Shown here piece by piece: positions 46,867-56,504 of a stretch of 64,000 bases of DNA. How positions within the stretch are numbered: the stretch's first letter is position 1; each line of letters opens with the position of its first letter. The notes beneath the pieces were generated by a model. The model saw only the letters and a list, made by a program, of their open reading frames with translations. It was not told where the DNA came from and ran no database searches. The position numbers and the translations under genes are program-made. Origin of the DNA: Armillaria gallica (lineage: Eukaryota > Basidiomycota > Agaricomycetes > Agaricales > Physalacriaceae); the NCBI GenBank assembly GCA_037576215.1, contig JBANDB010000006.1, positions 4,340,001 to 4,404,000 of the forward strand. The letters are read 5' to 3'.

Positions 46867-48733
46867 TGACACGCTTGAAAAGCATTCATGCGTGTAAATT
46901 TGCGAATTGTACAAATGAGTACAGGCAATAATGCCCAGACACGAAGGCAATGATGAAAGCAACAGAGCGCAGTGTTTATAATGCCAGTAATGATATTACC
47001 AGAGTAAAGCTGGGTGGAGCGCATGGCTTAACCTGAGAATGGTACTAGAAAGGCCGTACTAGGTATGAAGTCCCAGTGCTTGACACTGAGTGCTCTGACA
47101 AGGCAAAGCATACGCGCGCTAAGAATAGCGTGGGACACGCTTGCGGGGTAATTAAGACTTCGTGTAGCAGTGATCTATGACGCGCAAGGCATGGCAGGCC
47201 CAGAGCTTAGAGTTCTAGACCTTGAGATGTCAGAACTCAAGTAAATCCAAAGTTCTGGGCTTCAGCTGAAATGTGCGAGGCCTAGACAAGAAGCACGTTG
47301 CCCTCACTACAATGGAATTCCCTGTGAGAATACTAGGAAGTGAAATAAGAAGTTGCGGGGTAGGCTATAACTCCGGGGATATGGCAACTGATGTCAACCC
47401 GCATGTCATAGCCTTGGTAACCGATGCCGCGACACTCAGAGACAGGACCTGGCCCCGGGCCAGACTCCTGAGTCAGCGCCAAGCTATGGCGTGATAATTG
47501 CAACATGCACAGGATGCAGGCAAAAGTACCCCACAGCTTAAATAATACTATATTTGGTGGTACAAATTTGTAGGACGTAAAATAGATAAATAGTGCAGTG
47601 TACTTGTAGTGTACAAGTTTCGGACCCCCGTTGTAGTCGCGCGCAAGCCTCCAGCTTGACACCCTAGCAGCAGGATTAGTTTGTAACTTCGAGCGAGAGA
47701 ATAAACCTAGAATTGATATCATACCGAGTGAATTGAGTTGCGCGCGAGGCGTAGAAAGCTTAGCGGGGGACTTGCTTAGCAGGGGACTTGCCTAGCGGGG
47801 ACTCGTGTATGGTTTGAGTGACTGGTTGACTGCGCTCTACCCTGAGAATAAGAGATATTGTGTCATTGCGGACACGCTCTTGAGTTTTGAGGGTTTCTTG
47901 TGACGCGCGGTGTTACAGGCGGCAGAGGTTCAAACCCTTTGGTCTGATTAGCACGCGCTTAGTTGGGTATACCATTCCGCAAGTGGCAGAGGTTCAAACC
48001 CTTTGGCTTGTCGGACGGTGTTTCTTGTGTGCGAGATACTACAGGCGGCAGAGGTTCAAACCCTTTGGTCTGATTAGTGTTCGTACAGAGGCCTTCTTCT
48101 AACGCGCGGCGCTACAGGCGGCACAGGTTCAAACCCTGTGGTCTGATTAGTGTGTGCTTGAGGGTTCTCATTTCCGCAAGCAGCAGAGGTTCAAACCCTT
48201 TGGCTTGTCGGACAGGGTTTAGTTGGTTATTGTGTCTCTGGATCGGCATAGGTTCAAACCCTGTGGGTCTACGATTGGTTTTGGAAGCTTGAGTGCGTAG
48301 GTTCAAATCCTGTGGCTTGAGTGGAGGTTTTGTAAAGGGTTTCTGCTTAGAGCACAAGCTTTGAGTCGTGTTTAGAGTGTGTTTAGGTTGTTGTGGTTAC
48401 CTGTGTGTGACGCATGCGACTTATTGAGGGTTTTGTGGGTGTGTGGCGATGTATTGTGTATTGTAGTACACCTTGCCTTGAGGCCCGGCGACATTGGTCG
48501 CCCCTCTTGTTATAAAAGCCTTTGGACTTAGAGAGATCTAGATACGTGACACGTGCTATTGCTATACATGTGTATTGTATATTCTGAGAGTTTAGTTGTT
48601 TTGCTTCAATCTGCTTCTATCGCATAATATCCCCCCAAGAACTTGAGGGTTTGTGTGTGTAGTGTTGGGTGTGAGTGTGATCAGTGTCTTCGACACTGTT
48701 GCATTTCTAGCCTGCGCGCACAGAGTCTCTTCA
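46867..48733 (+). mobile_element. Element B, probable solo LTR (1867 bp), nested in A3
   Basis: The left end is TGACACGCTTGAAAAGC, the right end GCACAGAGTCTCTTCA. Perfect 4-bp duplication CCGT (46863-46866 and 48734-48737). Removal restores the A-family sequence (GTCAATTCCGTATTGGG, as in A1). A TATAAAAG box at about 48512 is followed by ~220 bp to the end, the position expected for an LTR promoter in plus orientation. It contains an array of seven B-box-like units (47915-48325). No ORF with known motifs. Confidence 0.85.
47915..48325 (+). repeat. Seven-unit array of GGTTCAAACCC motifs in element B
   Basis: The core CAGAGGTTCAAACCCTTTGG recurs near 47925, 47990, 48050, 48122, 48185, 48248 and 48298. 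Contexts alternate between GGCGGCA...TCTGATTAG and GCAAG..GCA...CTTGTCGGAC. GGTTCAAACCC fits the RNA polymerase III B-box consensus (GGTTCRANYCC) and is also a short palindrome (GGTTCAAACC-like). Spacing is about 55-75 bp. Confidence 0.8.
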
Positions 48734-48968
48734 CCGTATTGGGATGATTGTCGATCGAAGGTGCCTTGCCATGATGAAGTACGGCAATTATGATGTGTGG
48801 CAAGATGGGATGGATAACAAAGCACGTAAGGAGTGGTTGCCATAGGATAAAAGTGGTATCAGTGTGTGTGCAATCATTGGTTTGCTGAAAGTCCGTTGAA
48901 GGGACAGTAGCGTTAATTAGCAGGCAAAATCCGCGAATTCTGAGCATACAGAGCCTGGAGGCTCATCA

Positions 48969-50150
48969 TCGGACGTTGTTGTATCCCCAACAAACATTGA
49001 GTTTTGTGAAGTACTTGGCACCGCGAAGCTTGTCAATGAGTTCGGAGATGAGTGGTAACAGGTATCGGTTTTTGATAGTCATCTCATTGAGCTTGCGGTA
49101 GTCTTGTATGGGTTGTAGTGTACCATCCTTCTTTTTGACGAAGAAGGGGGATGCAAAGGGAGACTTGGAGGGGCGGATCCGGCCCGATTCCAGGTTTTTG
49201 TCAAGGAACTTATCGAGTTGTTTCTGTTCATTTCGGTTCAGAGGGTAGACCTTGCAGTCTAGCGTCGACTTCGCATTGGGCACCAGCTCGATGGCGTGGT
49301 CCCACGGCTTTTGGTTGGGTAGTTCGTCAAAGTTGTCCTTTGAGAACAGGTCACGGAAGGAGTGATAGTGCTCTGGCACCATCTCCTCAAAGGTCTTTTT
49401 GGGCTTGTCAGCATTAGCCTTAGCCACCAGGTCGTTCGCATGATGCATGGCACGAATGACCAGTTCCTCTTCCATTCGTACCGCGAGGATTGTGTTGCCA
49501 TCCTTGAGTTCTTTGTCCCATCGGTCGTCGGGATCTGCATCAGGAAGTTCGATGGGGTTCCTGATGCATTGGCAGCGCCCAAAGATGACGCTGCCAGTCT
49601 TCCAGTTTATGCTCGGGTTGTGGCACTTGAGCCAATCATGCCTGAGGTAAACGTCCTTGCCTCCCAGGTTGGTGACTGCAAGGTCAATTCGTTCGCGGTG
49701 CTCGCCAATGGTTAGGCACATTTTGATGAACTCGGTGATGTCCCCACCTTTGTTATGGGTTCTGTCTGCATTGTATACTGGAATGGGCACTAGCGCTTTC
49801 TTCGTGTCTAGGTTGTGGGCTTGTACGTAGGCACGATTGATTGCACTCCCTGTACAGCCGCTGTTGATCAGGGCTTTCGTGCTCAGGACCTTTCGTCCCG
49901 TGCAGGGTTCAATGGTGACAGGCACCATGAAGTCACCCAAGGCCCCACAGATGTAGCGGATGGGCTCTCGGAGTTCGTAAAGTCATTCGTGGGCAATCTC
50001 GCCCTGTTCTCGGAGTTCGGTGAGAAGCTCATCAGTGAGTTCTCCCATCCTGTCCTTGTGGATCCAGAGGCACAGGATGGCATGGGTGGCGTTATCGCTG
50101 CTCGATTCGCAGATCGCTCGTAGCGTCCAGTCGACCTTGAAAGGTTTCAT
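48969..50150 (-). pseudogene. gypsy1 pol: protease and first half of reverse transcriptase
   Basis: Start codon at 50150 (MKPFKVDWTLRAICES), just after a TAG ending the spacer ORF. Protease: VLSTKALINSGCTGSAINRA (about 49855), where the catalytic D-S-G reads N-S-G through a change in ATCGAC context; then VTNLGGKDVYLRHDWL and the flap-side strand. Reverse transcriptase: HAIELVPNAKSTLDCKVYPL, NRNEQKQLDKFLDKNLESGR, IRPSKSPFASPFFVKKKDG, QDYRKLNEMTIKNRYLLPLI and KYFTKLNVCWGYNNVR (first catalytic Asp of FTKLD reads N). A TGA near 49982 (AHE|LYE) replaces CGA. The frame ends at the A3 insertion. Confidence 0.92.
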
Positions 50151-51257
50151 CTATTGGTGGGGGACCTCTTGAACCTTCGCACTGGCCGCTATGGGCACAG
50201 CTACCGTTGGTGAGGTCACCCCCTCGTTAGGGAGACTCTTCGTCGCATGAGTCGGGGATTCTGGTGGAGTCAGGAGTGTCGCGGGGTGACGCTTTGGGGA
50301 AATCATCGGGCTGCCAGCGGCAAGCCATCTCTGGAACAAGGTGTCATCCTCGTTGTCGGGTACTTCAATCATAGTTACCTGATGCCCCCTTTCTACCGCC
50401 TGGGCGCTAGCGGCTTCCTTCCTTTTGGCTTTCTTGTTGTCCTCTCCAGTCGCGAGTGGGGAACCGGAGGTGCGTTTCCTGGGGGCGTCGTCCTAATCTT
50501 GGCCGCTAATACATGCGGAGATGCTAGACTTGACTTGTGCCGCAGCGGCGGACTTACCAGTTTTGTCACTGACCCCCTGGCCCATAAAGGGACCTTGCAG
50601 TCCCATAGGGTCCCTCGTTTCTTTCAGGGTTCCCAATCTCCCTTCAGTCGTCAGGTCGTGTACCCAGGGGTGCAGACCCCGCGACTGGTCACGGGAAGGG
50701 GTCTTCACTTCAGCTACGTGATCTCCGCTAGCTGGTTTGTCCGTCCTTGTGGTATTCCCTGGTTCCAGGCCAGATTTTGCCACAGCTATTTTCTGAGCCT
50801 GGGGGGCCGCTTTGTCAGGTGAAGTGCGACTCTTTGTGGGCGAAGGTGCATGTGCCCCTGCCCCATCCAGTCAGTCCTGTCTTGCAACGTGTGCCCCACT
50901 GTCCTTGGAATCACCTTGAGTTGTGAGGTTGCATGCCCAAGGCGCTGCTGTTAAGATGGGTGGCAATATGGTGGTCACCTTTTTGATCAATGCGTTCGCT
51001 CGCGATGAGTTACTTGCTGGTCGATTAGCTGATCTTCTTGCTGCAGGTTTCCCCACTTCGGCATGCGTTGAGTGAGGGCCCTCAGCTATCCCTCCTTGTG
51101 GGGGAGAGATATCTACAGAGTCGTTAGTCAAGTCCATGTCCTGAAGGACGTCATATCGGTTGTTCGATTCTAATAAGGGTGCATGGGTATAAGTCAATGA
51201 ATGGCACATAGGCCGTGTATTGTCCGTATCAACAGAAGTCTTAGAAACTGACCCCAC
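50151..51257 (-). pseudogene. gypsy1: spacer ORF between gag and pol
   Basis: One minus-strand reading frame runs for ~368 codons with three stops (near 50873, 50496 and the terminal TAG at 50151). It includes RYDVLQDMDLTNDSVDISPP, then KPAARRSANRPASNSSRANA and KRKEAASAQAVERG, and MIEVPDNEDDTLFQRWLAAG. It is rich in Ser, Pro, Ala and Lys and probably disordered. I recognise no domain. It begins ~135 bp after the gag stop. Confidence 0.65.
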
Positions 51258-51391
51258 ACTTGGGGGTCAGGGTATAGCCGAATGCACAGATAAAATGTCT
51301 GTGTGTAAAAAGGAATCAGACCGCTCAGCAGTAAATGGGCACGCACCCATAAAGTCCTTGGTCGTCGCGGTGGAATCGAGCACCGGACGAC

Positions 51392-52681
51392 CTACTCTTT
51401 TACCTCCCCCACCTTCGTGCTTTCTGCGAGCGGTACGTCTTCTCCCGCTGTGATGGCATGAATCTTCTCTTTCTTCAGCTTGGGGCAATCTTTCGAGATG
51501 TGCCCCTTCTCGTGGCAGTTGAAGCACCGTCCTTCGGGCATGTACTTCTTGTGGTCAATCTGCATCATGGCGTCATCCCCCTTTGGCATGTACCAGCCTC
51601 TTGAGTCGCATGGCCTGTCGTTAGATTTGGGCGTCGAGGAACTTGTCATGCCCCCAGTGGCGGGTTTGCTGTAGGGGGCAGTAATCTGTTTCTGCCCTGG
51701 GTGAGGGTGCTTCTCGTTCCATGCCTCGATGCCATGCACTTCGTTGTAGGCCTTGTTGCGCTGTCGTTCTTTGTACATGATGAGGATGCACTCCTTCCAC
51801 TTGTCGTAGGTCTGGGGGAGTCCAATGCCAATGTCGGCGATGATCCTGGTGTAGCTGGGGGGCATGCCAGCTCGTACTGCAGCGACCATCATTCCTCGAG
51901 GTCCCATGTCGTCGCGTCTTCCTGCCAACATGGCCTCTATTTCTAGCTTCTGGAAGTAGACAGTGGCCGTGTCGGCCCCCATCTTCATCTCCCACATCCT
52001 CTTTTCATGCAGTTTTTCGATGGCGGGATCTCGGAACTGTGCCTTGAATTCGTGGACGAAATTGTCCCAGTGGGGGTATCGGTATCAGGGGCCATCGGGG
52101 TTGCGGTGATCATCCACCCAGTAGTGTTTTCGTCGGTGGTTCCACCAGTCCTTAGCCTGTTCCATAAAGTGGGAGGTCGCGAAGACTACCATCAACGAGG
52201 ATATGCTGCAGAATTGATGGCAGAACACCTCGAAATAGGTGTTGCAGTCTCTGATAAATCGATCCATGTCATCGTGCTCCCCTTTGAATGGTTCTGGTGT
52301 CTTTACTAGGATCGGTTTTGCGTCTAGGAAGGCTGGGGGATCAGCTGCATCCCAGCTTCCTATGGGTCCCTGTCCCGGTGGTACCCAACCAGGCAGTCTT
52401 GGGATCGAATAGTTGTCGGGGTCCGGCCGATATGGTGGGGCCCCTGGTCGTCCTCTCTGCTGCTGTCTTTGTCTCAAGTCCAGCAGGTCGTCTCGCAGCT
52501 GCACATTTTCATCGTGCAGCTGGGCCATCTGTCGGAGCAGCTGCTGTAGCTGGTCCCCATCGCTGGGCGCTGGCGGCTGTGGCGGTGGTTGCGCCGGTCC
52601 TCCCCAGTCTTCTCCTAGCCCCTCCATCTCTTCTGGTTCTGGTCCCGCCCCTGCTATCCTTTTGCTTGTTCGGGGGCCCAC
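51392..52681 (-). pseudogene. gypsy1 gag
   Basis: Start MGPRTSKRIAGAGPEPEEME at 52681; a Gln/Leu-rich coiled coil (LQQLLRQMAQLHDENVQLRD) follows. Next come PEPFKGEHDDMDRFIRDCNT, FATSHFMEQAKDWWNHRR (gag capsid-type helix) and, after TGA at 52085-52087, FVHEFKAQFRDPAIEKLHEK, YFQKLEIEAMLAGRRDDMG and CFNCHEKGHISKDC (CCHC knuckle, about 51480). The total of about 430 codons is normal for this clade. The single stop is TGA for the expected CGA. Capsid and nucleocapsid proteins package the element RNA. Confidence 0.9.
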
Positions 52682-52709
52682 GTACCTGAGTAGTCGCAGG
52701 TTCTGCTGT

Positions 52710-53871
52710 CGCGGGTTTCATCATCAGGGCGGCGAGTCAGGGAGTGGTCCCGGGAGTTCCTCTCCAAGGTTCCCGAACATCTCCCAATCGAGGTTGAACC
52801 CCTCATTGTGATTCTCTACCCAAGCGCTCCTGCTCCAGGATGGCGAGAGCATTGAGGTCAGCCTCGAGGACCGTCTGCTCCTCTGCTGTTCTTGGGCGAA
52901 CTCTGACATCGCCTCCTGACCATAAGGGCCCCAATCGTGCCTGTCTCGATTCGTCGTCCTGCTGATGGGGGATAGACAGACCGGTCTGCATTCTCGTGGA
53001 TTCGGGCTGCGATGCCTGGGGTCCAGCTGTTGTAGAAACTTCCTTCGGAGTTTTGTCGTCCCAGGGGTTTGCCGCCTCGTTCAGTGGTGAGGTAGTAGTC
53101 CATGTGGACTCGGGGGTACTGGTTGTGGGGCCACCCTGCTCGGGCATCGAAGTCTCGCTGTCTGAGCTCCCAGGCAGCAGTGACGTGGGGGCTGAGAATC
53201 GCTCAGTCAATGTCGGCGAGCTCGGACCACTCATAGTCAGGTCCGAACAGGTTGAGGGGATCACTGTCCCTTCGTTCTTGGACAGGGTCGGCGAAGGGGT
53301 CGGCCTTGGTGTCGTCGTTGCTTCCCCATAGCTCTGCGCTGGTGGGCTCAGCGGGGAAGGGGATCAGTTCTGATTCTGGAGCAGGAGCGAACGGTAGGGT
53401 GCCTGCTGGTTCTGGGTAACTGGGTCGGGGGGTGGGTACCCTCTCGCATACTGCCAACCACTCGGGAGCGTCCAAGTCTGGGCTGCTGGTGCAGATGGTG
53501 TTCTGCCCAAACCACTCAGTGATGTCGGAGTTGTCCAGGGGCTGTACCGGTTGGTCCCACTCCCGTAGCCACGGACAAAGGTTCTGTTCAAACCAGGCGG
53601 CAATTGCGGCCTGGTCTGTCTTGCTGATGTAGGGGATGCCGCCCTCATCCTCAGGGAAGGCGACTCCTCGTCGTGCAGGCCATAGCCTCGTCTCACCCTG
53701 AACGGGTTGTTCGATCTCAGCGAGGGGCTCGGTGGATCGCCGTATCCTGCTAGGGCCTGGGATGGCGTTTCCCAGGACATGTTCATTGTCAGAGGGGTTC
53801 CAAACAGTGGTCGTCTTCCAATGGGCGTTGCTCGTCGTTGAGTGCCTGGATGCCAGACTCATCCGGCCCAC
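52710..53871 (-). pseudogene. gypsy1: large leader ORF of unknown function
   Basis: It starts MGRMSLASRHSTTSNAHWKT at 53871, overlapping the preceding small ORF. It contains the acidic segment AIAAWFEQNLCPWLREWDQP, DPLNLFGPDYEWSELADID, a TGA (53203), HVTAAWELRQRDFDARAGWP, and after frame changes RPRTAEEQTVLEADLNALAI and VENHNEGFNLDWEMFGNLGE. No cysteine pattern, membrane helix or known domain. Codon-like structure persists across stops, so it was once a protein of ~370-390 residues. Confidence 0.6.
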
Positions 53872-54082
53872 TGCTCGTCTGGGTTGGGGGGTGTCGGGAG
53901 AAAGGGGCTGTTCTGCGGTCAGTTCGAGGGACCCTTGGCAATAGGATCCCAGTTTGGGTGAGGAGATTCTGGATCTCCTCGATATATGCTACAGTAAGAA
54001 GGACGGTGAGGAAAATGAGCGTGGCAAGGGTGATTGCTATGCCGATGCTAATGGTCTGGGTTGGGGTCAGGTCTGTGTTCAT
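53789..54082 (-). CDS. gypsy1 leader small ORF e: single-pass membrane protein, 97 aa
   Basis: It starts MNTDLTPTQ, followed by a strong hydrophobic helix TISIGIAITLATLIFLTVLL (residues ~10-33), then IEEIQNLLTQTGILLPRVPR and a polar tail. Its ATG overlaps the TGA of ORF d (ATGA), and its end overlaps the start of the large leader ORF by 83 bp. No stop interrupts it. No family recognised. Confidence 0.55.
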   Translation of the reverse strand: MNTDLTPTQTISIGIAITLATLIFLTVLLTVAYIEEIQNLLTQTGILLPRVPRTDRRTAPFSRHPPTQTSSGPDESGIQALNDEQRPLEDDHCLEPL

Positions 54083-54237
54083 TCATTTCTTCGTCGTCAT
54101 CGCAATACTTCGATTGCTTGGTCGAGTTCTCTCCAGAGGGCCAGTATCTGGTATATGGCGATCTGGAGGCAAATGAACGCTATTGCACCAAGGAGCTGTT
54201 CTCACTCGGTGAGGTGGAGTTGGTTGGAGGGTGGCAT
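54079..54237 (-). pseudogene. gypsy1 leader small ORF d: membrane protein, ~52 aa with two TGA
   Basis: It reads MPPSNQLHLTE, TGA, EQLLGAIAFICLQIAIYQIL, ALWRELDQAIEVLR, TGA, RRRNE, stop. Both internal TGAs fit CGA decay. It has one hydrophobic helix followed by a charged amphipathic segment. The stop overlaps the start of ORF e. Confidence 0.5.
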
Positions 54238-54254
54238 GGTGTCTATCGGAGTGG

Positions 54255-54380
54255 TCAGGGGTTGTTTCGTCGGTGCTCTCGGTATATTATGATGAGTAGT
54301 TCAAAGAGGAGAGCGGCGAGGTTATCGAAGAGTTCGACGTCCTCTTCAGTTGGTGTCGGAGGAGGAGTGGGGTGCGACAT
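54255..54380 (-). CDS. gypsy1 leader small ORF c: 41 aa with C-terminal membrane helix
   Basis: It starts MSHPTPPPTPTEEDVELFDN, followed by the hydrophobic LAALLFELLIIIYR and HRRNNP. It overlaps the end of ORF b by 35 bp and ends 17 bp before ORF d. Intact. No family recognised. Confidence 0.5.
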   Translation of the reverse strand: MSHPTPPPTPTEEDVELFDNLAALLFELLIIIYREHRRNNP

Positions 54381-54585
54381 TGTGGAGGGTAAGTGATGGT
54401 TCTGGAATGAGAGTGTGCGAGGGCATGTAGTGTCGCAGGGGTCTGGTTTGGGTCTGGTTTTCGAGGTCCTCAGTCTGATAACCGAGGTAGCAGAGAAGGG
54501 CGAGGATAAAAATGAGGGCCGCACTAAAGAATGCGGCGAGGATGATGGCGACAATAAGGCAGGGTTCGGTTGGAAAGGTGATCAT
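54346..54585 (-). CDS. gypsy1 leader small ORF b: single-pass membrane protein, 79 aa
   Basis: It starts MITFPTEPC, then a ~25-residue hydrophobic helix (LIVAIILAAFFSAALIFILA, continuing LLCYLGY) and a polar tail rich in Thr, His and Pro. Intact and first of three consecutive membrane ORFs; ends inside ORF c. It follows a possible ORF a by 12 bp. Confidence 0.55.
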   Translation of the reverse strand: MITFPTEPCLIVAIILAAFFSAALIFILALLCYLGYQTEDLENQTQTRPLRHYMPSHTLIPEPSLTLHNVAPHSSSDTN

Positions 54586-54596
54586 ACACCATTCTT

Positions 54597-54829
54597 TTAG
54601 TCGACATTCAAGTCGTAGTCGCCTCCATAGTAACCACAGTAGTCATAGTGGTTGTCTTCTTTGTCTGAGTCGGGTCCCTTGGGTCTATGCTGGTGGTACC
54701 TCCTCTTCCGGTTGTTTCTGGGTTTCTTTCCCCTTGCTCCTTCGTGGTTCTTGTGCTCGGGGTTCTTCTTCGATTTCTAGGGGTTTCTGGATTGTCAGTT
54801 TGATGGCATAAGACTTCCGTGGCAAGCAT
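54597..54829 (-). other. gypsy1 leader: possible small ORF a
   Basis: One minus frame reads HKNHEGARGKKPRNNRKRRY, HQHRPKGPDSDKEDNHYDYC, GYYGGDYDLNVD, stop at 54597. It is basic then acidic/Tyr-Gly-rich, but two stops lie near its putative start. A second frame (54608-54829) is also open for 73 codons. Which is real cannot be decided from one copy. Confidence 0.3.
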
Positions 54830-54860
54830 TCGGAAGTATAGTAGAAAGCTTTGAGCTAAT

Positions 54861-55275
54861 TGTTATGCCTGGACTTGGGTGGAACAAGCAAGCACTGATT
54901 GAGATAACCTTGCACTTCGGGTTGAACCTCAATAGCGGCAATACTCGCAGACCGTGAGTGCAAGTGGATAACACATAGCAGGAAGTTGAGAGGATAAGTC
55001 CAGTATGTATTAACTTAGCTTGAAGCTAGGGTACATGGCTGAGAGCTATGCTACTTATATATTCTTCGGTTCATTTCTAATAATAATCGGGTCGTGTGAT
55101 TGTCAGACGATAAATGTCAGGAGACCTGTCAGTATCCAGGCAGCTGAGCTGTTGTGTATAGGATGCGTGGATAAGAGCTGGGTATCATGTGGTCGATCGA
55201 GGTGCCGAGGTGCTATGATAAGATAGGTGCCGAGGTGCTGAGATAAGATAAGGAAAAAGTGGAAAAATCGTAACA
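54861..55275 (-). repeat. gypsy1 5' LTR (415 bp)
   Basis: Ends as in the 3' LTR. An extra 25 bp comes from a tandem duplication (GTGCCGAGGTGCTATGATAAGATAG). Most differences from 42271-42660 are CpG transitions, including sites where one LTR has CA and the other TG (for example CTCAGG against CTTGGG). Next to it (54841-54860) no tRNA-complementary TGG primer site is evident. Confidence 0.93.
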
Positions 55276-55280
55276 GTGAG

Positions 55281-56504
55281 GACCAGGAGAAGTGCAGAGG
55301 TCCCATATAAATGAGGCCTCAAGGCAGCTAGATATGGCAGCCACAACAATGATAAAACAACCCAGCAAATTGTCATTCACCATGAAGCAGTCTGCTGACC
55401 ATGAATGACTTTTTAAAGGGGAGGTGGTGGATCAGCAGGGGAGTGACTGTGACAGATCTTACTCATTAGAATATCCAGACCTGGAAACTACCATTGGTGC
55501 TCCTACAGCTACTGGTATGGGTTGATGCATAACACCACTACCAGGCCACTTAGAGTCGGGCCATACTGGCCCATCCTCAAATAAAAAACCACCATTCACA
55601 TCATCATCATTGTTTGGGGAAGGATACGTCCCCATTACAGAATTTCAACCGAATACTGCATTCAGTAGTATACACAGATCACATTCAGGTAAGAAGACAC
55701 CAGGCCCCATGGGAAAATTGTGGCAATGATGGTCACCTGAAAAGGAAGCATTGATTCTGCTTCCTCAGTTGCCAGACATGCAACAACATAATCCCTTGGT
55801 CAATCTGCCCACCAATAAGAAGAGCATGACTGGATCAAGGCTGCCCTCAACAGTGGAGGATATTATGGCTAACTATGTGGCAGCAGATGATGAAACCTCA
55901 GACCAAGATAATAGTACAAAGGATGAGGTTCTGACTGCTAAATCTGAAGAAGAGAACCACATAGCAGTACAAGTGATAATACAGAAATTCCTGTTGGACA
56001 AGAACAGGGTCAAGGAATCCATGAGGGAGCAATTGAGCATGCTGTTGGCAAACCAAAGGATAATAGTGCAAGAAATGGCACATATCAGAATGGCATCAGT
56101 GTTTACATGCTTAGGATTCATGGACATTAATAAAACATTGGATGAATATATTCATCAGTATAATGTGAAAATGATTACATTAATCATGGGCAGGGAGATC
56201 CGATGGGCAAATGAAGAAGAAGAGAGCAGAGGCGAGGCATTGACCATGCCACCCCCCATCATGTCCTTCAAAAGGCAGCAATCACTGATTGCAAGATGCC
56301 TGGATAAAACATCAATGAATGGCACTGAGAAAAGAATTGATGAGGATATTCCCTTACCAAGGAAAAGTAGGTTGAAACCAGTAAAGGTCGAGACTCCTAA
56401 TGAGAAGGTCTCTGAGGTGAAAGTGGCAGTGCAGTTGGAACAGACACAATGCCCTGTGAACACAGATGATGGTGAATCAGCAGCCATAGTGCTGCCTCAC
56501 ATGA
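55281..56504 (+). pseudogene. gypsy3: gag, second segment
   Basis: It continues the gag frame from 42270 (GPGEVQRSHINEASRQLDM, SLEYPDLETTIGAPTATGMG, EGYVPITEFQPNTAFSS) and then the long open stretch MILLPQLPDMQQHNPLVNLP ... VEDIMANYVAADDETSD, LLANQRIIVQEMAHIRMASV, MDINKTLDEYIHQYNVKMIT and EDIPLPRKSRLKPVKVETPN. Three TGA codons interrupt the first half. It has a helical, acidic N-terminal gag-like composition. It ends at the C LTR insertion; the open frame running on to 56749 is LTR sequence, not protein. Confidence 0.7.

Larger units (their letters stand above)
45410..48968 (+). mobile_element. Family A element, copy A3 (1688 bp net), in gypsy1 reverse transcriptase, split by element B
   Basis: It begins TGATAGGCCTCAGACTTCTG and ends AGAGCCTGGAGGCTCATCA. 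Perfect 4-bp duplication TCGG (45406-45409 and 48969-48972). Removal restores WGYNNVR|IKEGDE of gypsy1 reverse transcriptase. It contains element B (46867-48733) with its CCGT duplication. CpG-rich and therefore younger than A1 and A2. A TATAAATAG box is near 46468. No coding motifs. Confidence 0.93.
42271..55275 (-). mobile_element. gypsy1: chromodomain Ty3/gypsy retrotransposon, minus strand, 9.4 kb net
   Basis: Complete element with LTRs at 42271-42660 (3') and 54861-55275 (5') and a 5-bp target duplication GCGAG (42266-42270) / GTGAG (55276-55280) differing by one CpG transition. In sense order: leader with small membrane ORFs, a ~300-codon ORF, gag with CCHC, a Ser/Pro/Lys-rich spacer ORF, protease, reverse transcriptase, RNase H, integrase and chromodomain. 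A3 (45410-48968, with B inside) splits reverse transcriptase. It is inserted in the gypsy3 gag frame. Coding regions are recognisable end to end but carry at least ten stops, mostly TGA in place of CGA. It is CpG-rich compared with its surroundings, so it is the youngest large insertion here. Confidence 0.92.

Noticed and set aside
47915..48325. CRISPR-like array of spaced repeats
   Set aside because: The organism is eukaryotic, the spacers are themselves similar in two alternating types, and there are no cas genes; it is an internal repeat of element B.
54841..54860. tRNA primer-binding site next to the gypsy1 5' LTR
   Set aside because: The sense sequence starts ATTAGCTCAAAGC, with no TGG-type complement to a tRNA 3' end; self-priming cannot be tested here.
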